This document shows positions 61,802 through 64,000 of a stretch of DNA of 64,000 nucleotides, piece after piece. Location of the stretch: positions 124,193-188,192 of the forward strand of contig NZ_MUXN01000004.1 in assembly GCF_001995215.1 (NCBI RefSeq), written 5' to 3'. Origin of the DNA: Amycolatopsis azurea DSM 43854. GTDB taxonomy: Bacteria > Actinomycetota > Actinomycetes > Mycobacteriales > Pseudonocardiaceae. The stretch's first letter is position 1. Every line of letters starts with the position of its first letter. The position numbers were made by a program, and so were the translations under genes. Under the pieces are notes generated by a model. That model ran no database searches and was not told where the DNA came from. It worked only from the letters and a program-made list of their open reading frames with translations.

Positions 61802-63221
61802 GGGCCTTCCCTCCTCGCGACCGGAGGGCGTGGGCCGCGGCGGAGGTGCCCGCCGCCCTGCCCAGCACGGCACCGGCCATCAGCCCGGTGCCGCCCGGAT
61901 ATCCCTGGTCGTAAAGGCCGCCGACGATCACGCCCGCCGCGTAGAGGCCGCTGATCGGTTCCCCGCCGCCGCGCACTTCGGCGCCGGGGGTCACGGACAG
62001 CCCGCCGTAGGTGAAGGTCAGGCCGCAGACCACCGGGACGAACAGGAACGGAGGCGTGTCGATCCGCTTCTCCGCCTGGCCGTCGTGCAAGCGCTGGATT
62101 TCGGCGGCCAGGTTCGTGGCGTCGATCCCGAGCCGCCGGGCGCCTTCCGCGATCGAGGACACGGTCACCGAGGCCGGGTCGCCCAGATAGCCGTCCGGGA
62201 GCGCGCCCGCCGAGACGACCTTGTCGTCGAAGATCTGGAACGCGATCCTTCCCGGCTGCTCCTGGATCTTCTGCCCCAGCGAGACGTAGGTGAGGTTGCT
62301 GTAGCCGCCGGATTCGTCGAAGAAGCGGTGCCCGTCCCGGTTGACCACGACGCCCAGCGGGAAGGCGTACCGGGCCAGGCCGTGGGACTTGTGCATCTGC
62401 CCCGGCAACATGTGGTCGGGCAGCCCGAGGCCCTGTGGCGTGGTGTGGCACTTCTCCCAGTTACCCGCGGTGTCGGCACCGAGCCCGACGGCCGCGGTCA
62501 GCGGGGCGCCTTCGTTGAACGGAACGCCTCGCAGCTTCACGTCCTGCCACGCCTCGCCGAGATGACGCGCCCGCAACCGGGTGTCCGCCTCGAAACCGGC
62601 CGACGCCAGCACCAGAGCGCCGGCGATCACCGGGAACGCGGGCCCGGAGCCGTGGAGCAGGTACCGGCCGTCGGCGGTCCGTTCGAAGCCGGTGACCGGG
62701 CTGTCGTAGCGGACCGTTCCGCCGAGCCGTTCGAACCGGTCGAAGTTCCGGTCCTGCAGGCTCTGGCCGCCGCCGTCGAGGACGATCGGCACATCGCCGG
62801 GCAGGGGTGTCGGCCTCGGTGCCCAGCGCTGCCCGAAGTCGCGCATCCAGCCGATCGTGTCCGTCGAACGGCGGACGATCGATTCGATGAGGGCGACGTC
62901 CACCTGATCGCCGGACACCCGCAACCAGTCGTCGAGGTACTGCTCGTCGGAGTATCCCGTCCGGCCGGCCAGAATTTCGCCGACCCGGTTTTTGTCCGCC
63001 TCCCGTAACAGCTCGGCGATGAATGGGCTTCCCCGCCAGGAGAATCGCATGGTCCTGGTCAGGGAACTGTTTCCACCGCGCAGTTCCTTCGGCGCGGCTT
63101 CGAGCACGGTGACGGAGTCCGCGCCCGCCTGTAGCGCGGCTATACCCGCGCAGAGGCCGGCATTACCCGCCCCGACAACGACGACCTGCCTTTCGGTCAC
63201 CTCGTTTTGCCCGCTGTCCAT
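61779..63221 (-). CDS. FAD-dependent dehydrogenase, tricarballylate dehydrogenase (TcuA)-like / fumarate reductase flavoprotein family
   Basis: 480 residues. The FAD site is VVVVGAGNAGLCAGIAALQAGADSVTVLEAAPKELRGGNSSLT, with GAGNAG at 18-23 and the RGGNS element typical of TcuA relatives. Catalytic-domain features include SAGFEADTRLRARHLG, the Arg/His-rich GLARYAFPLGVVVNRDGHRFFDESGG, and the C-terminal GLYAAGVIVGGLYDQGYPGGTGLMAGAVLGR. Family members oxidise a carbon-carbon bond next to a carboxylate or carbonyl. The ATG at 63221 follows TGGAGCG and places the FAD fold at the very start; upstream ATG codons at 63254 lack support. It is the first gene of the leftward cluster. Confidence 0.86.
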   Translation of the reverse strand: MDSGQNEVTERQVVVVGAGNAGLCAGIAALQAGADSVTVLEAAPKELRGGNSSLTRTMRFSWRGSPFIAELLREADKNRVGEILAGRTGYSDEQYLDDWLRVSGDQVDVALIESIVRRSTDTIGWMRDFGQRWAPRPTPLPGDVPIVLDGGGQSLQDRNFDRFERLGGTVRYDSPVTGFERTADGRYLLHGSGPAFPVIAGALVLASAGFEADTRLRARHLGEAWQDVKLRGVPFNEGAPLTAAVGLGADTAGNWEKCHTTPQGLGLPDHMLPGQMHKSHGLARYAFPLGVVVNRDGHRFFDESGGYSNLTYVSLGQKIQEQPGRIAFQIFDDKVVSAGALPDGYLGDPASVTVSSIAEGARRLGIDATNLAAEIQRLHDGQAEKRIDTPPFLFVPVVCGLTFTYGGLSVTPGAEVRGGGEPISGLYAAGVIVGGLYDQGYPGGTGLMAGAVLGRAAGTSAAAHALRSRGGKAHAGSVAE

Positions 63222-63641
63222 CAGCAACGCTCCAGATAATCCGATGTTCGCCATGGGTGGTCGACCGAGTTCGAACGGGACCTCACCGGTCCGCGAACTG
63301 CCGGTCCGCCGCGAAAAGCGCAGCGTTTTTCCTTGTGGGCACACGTGTTCGCGGCCTGCGAAGGCTTTTCTCCGGAATCGGTGAATCGGCCGCCGTCAGG
63401 TGACGGCAAGCGTCACGGATTCTTCTCGCCTGCTCACTTTTCGGAGCCCGGCATTTTCCGGGCCTCCCCCGGTGTGGTCGGTGTGGGGCCGACTGGGATC
63501 AGCCTGACTTCCTGACCAGCGCCTGGGCAACCTTCGGGTAGTTCGGCCTTGTTCGAAATCGTTCGAGTAGCCCGAACAGCAGATTCCGGCGCCGCTGAAC
63601 GGCGGTATCGCGGCTCAGATCGGCTCAGTCAATCTAGAGCG
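63222..63641. promoter_or_regulatory. 420-bp divergent intergenic region between the flavoprotein operon and the right-edge regulator
   Basis: No gene is seen. It contains the palindrome CCGTCA-GG-TGACGG (63393-63406), and a cluster of GTTCG/CGAAC half-sites between about 63540 and 63583 (including GTTCGAAATCGTTCGA and GCCCGAAC). These could be operators of the XRE-type protein encoded on the right or of another regulator of the leftward cluster. I could not place convincing promoter boxes. Confidence 0.4.
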
Positions 63642-64000
63642 ATGATTGTGGATGAGGGGGGCGACGACGGGGAGTCGCCGACAGCGGTTCGACCACCTGA
63701 CTCAGTTTCTTCACCGGCTGAGTTCACAGCGGCACTGCGCGTATTGAGAACGTGGTCCGGATTGACTTATCGTCAGTTGGCGGCCCGGTCGAATGAACTC
63801 GGGGGAACACTTCCGGCGAGTACGGTGGCGACCACTCTCGGTCGCACCACATTGCCGAAGGAATCGTTCGTCGAGACGTTCACGCGCTCGTGCGGACTCG
63901 ATGACGAACAAGTACGGAGATGGGTGGAAGCCCGGACCCGGATCGCGATGGGAACGCCACCGCGGCTCGTCGAGGACCTGAGGACGAACATCGTCTCGCC
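63642..64000 (+). CDS. XRE-type helix-turn-helix regulator (partial, 3' end beyond the window)
   Basis: About 119 codons from ATG 63642 to the edge with no stop. After an acidic N-terminus (MIVDEGGDDGESPTAV) the sequence FTAALRVLRTWSGLTYRQLAARSNELGGTLPASTVATTLGRTTLPKESFVETFTRSCGLDDEQVRRWVEARTRIA, residues about 28-101, is an XRE-like HTH. It carries the serine-threonine-rich recognition helix PASTVATTL that is common in actinomycete regulators, which usually continue into a larger C-terminal domain. No clear ribosome site precedes the ATG. It is divergent from the flavoprotein cluster and may control it (inference). Confidence 0.75.
   Translation, partial: MIVDEGGDDGESPTAVRPPDSVSSPAEFTAALRVLRTWSGLTYRQLAARSNELGGTLPASTVATTLGRTTLPKESFVETFTRSCGLDDEQVRRWVEARTRIAMGTPPRLVEDLRTNIVS

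Noticed and set aside
1..64000. tRNA or rRNA genes, insertion sequences, prophage or integrative element
   Set aside because: I saw no tRNA cloverleaf or rRNA stretch, no transposase, integrase or phage structural gene. A covariance-model scan would be needed to exclude small RNA genes.

Overview
The window is very GC-rich chromosomal DNA from an actinomycete. Third codon positions are strongly G/C, GTG and TTG starts are common, many genes overlap by 4 bp, and there are typical actinobacterial families: a SARP/NB-ARC/TPR regulator, WS/DGAT acyltransferase, ECF sigma with DGPF partner, PAC2 protein, FCD-type GntR regulators and Calx-beta and DUF11-like secreted proteins. A Pseudonocardiaceae member, Amycolatopsis-like, is my best guess, but that rests on general resemblance and not on a search. 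I saw no rRNA, tRNA, CRISPR array, transposase or phage gene.

Layout. 1-1.6 kb: GlcD-type FAD oxidase and a ThDP enzyme cut by the left edge. 1.8-6.7 kb: two secreted proteins around a large SARP regulator. 6.7-16.7 kb: a catabolic locus of class III aminotransferase, DUF3830 protein, aldehyde dehydrogenase, tartrate/D-malate dehydrogenase, two Asp/Glu-racemase-fold proteins, FCD-GntR regulator, D-2-hydroxyacid dehydrogenase and amidase. Three copies of one 12-bp palindrome (ATTGTYGACAAT) lie at its transcription start regions and nowhere else that I noticed, so the locus looks like one regulon of its own GntR protein. 16.7-19.6 kb: wHTH/MFS pair and an aldo/keto reductase. 19.5-24 kb: a PQQ biosynthesis operon pqqA-C-D-E-B, including a 31-codon pqqA, divergent from a secreted PQQ-type sugar dehydrogenase.

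24-35.3 kb: WS/DGAT acyltransferase; GS-HQR-like transferase, FAD amine oxidase and FMN protein; then a second catabolic operon (ThDP enzyme, hydantoinase A and B, SDR, GntR) whose promoter contains its own palindrome. 35.3-42.2 kb: secreted alpha-galactosidase, class III aminotransferase, a LysR DNA-binding domain fused to an esterase, a degenerate mini-hydrolase, DHFR-family protein and epimerase. 42.5-53.4 kb: small enzymes, an IclR/SDR pair with operator, PH-domain membrane pair, PAC2 protein, secreted proteins, TylF-like methyltransferase, and a MarR regulator divergent from a nitroreductase-hemerythrin fusion. 53.8-55.4 kb: ECF42-like sigma and DGPF protein. 55.5-63.2 kb: six leftward genes (2OG-Fe dioxygenase, DHA2 exporter, UDP-glucose dehydrogenase, an unknown protein, Gfo/Idh oxidoreductase, tricarballylate-dehydrogenase-like flavoprotein) that may be a small biosynthetic cluster. 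At the right edge an XRE-type regulator begins.

Between genes there are several related families of palindromic repeats: four 54-55-bp elements with identical arms, a 335-bp composite element with 19-bp perfect terminal inverted repeats and two shorter relatives, 27-bp-arm hairpins, and 21-bp tandem units facing each other.
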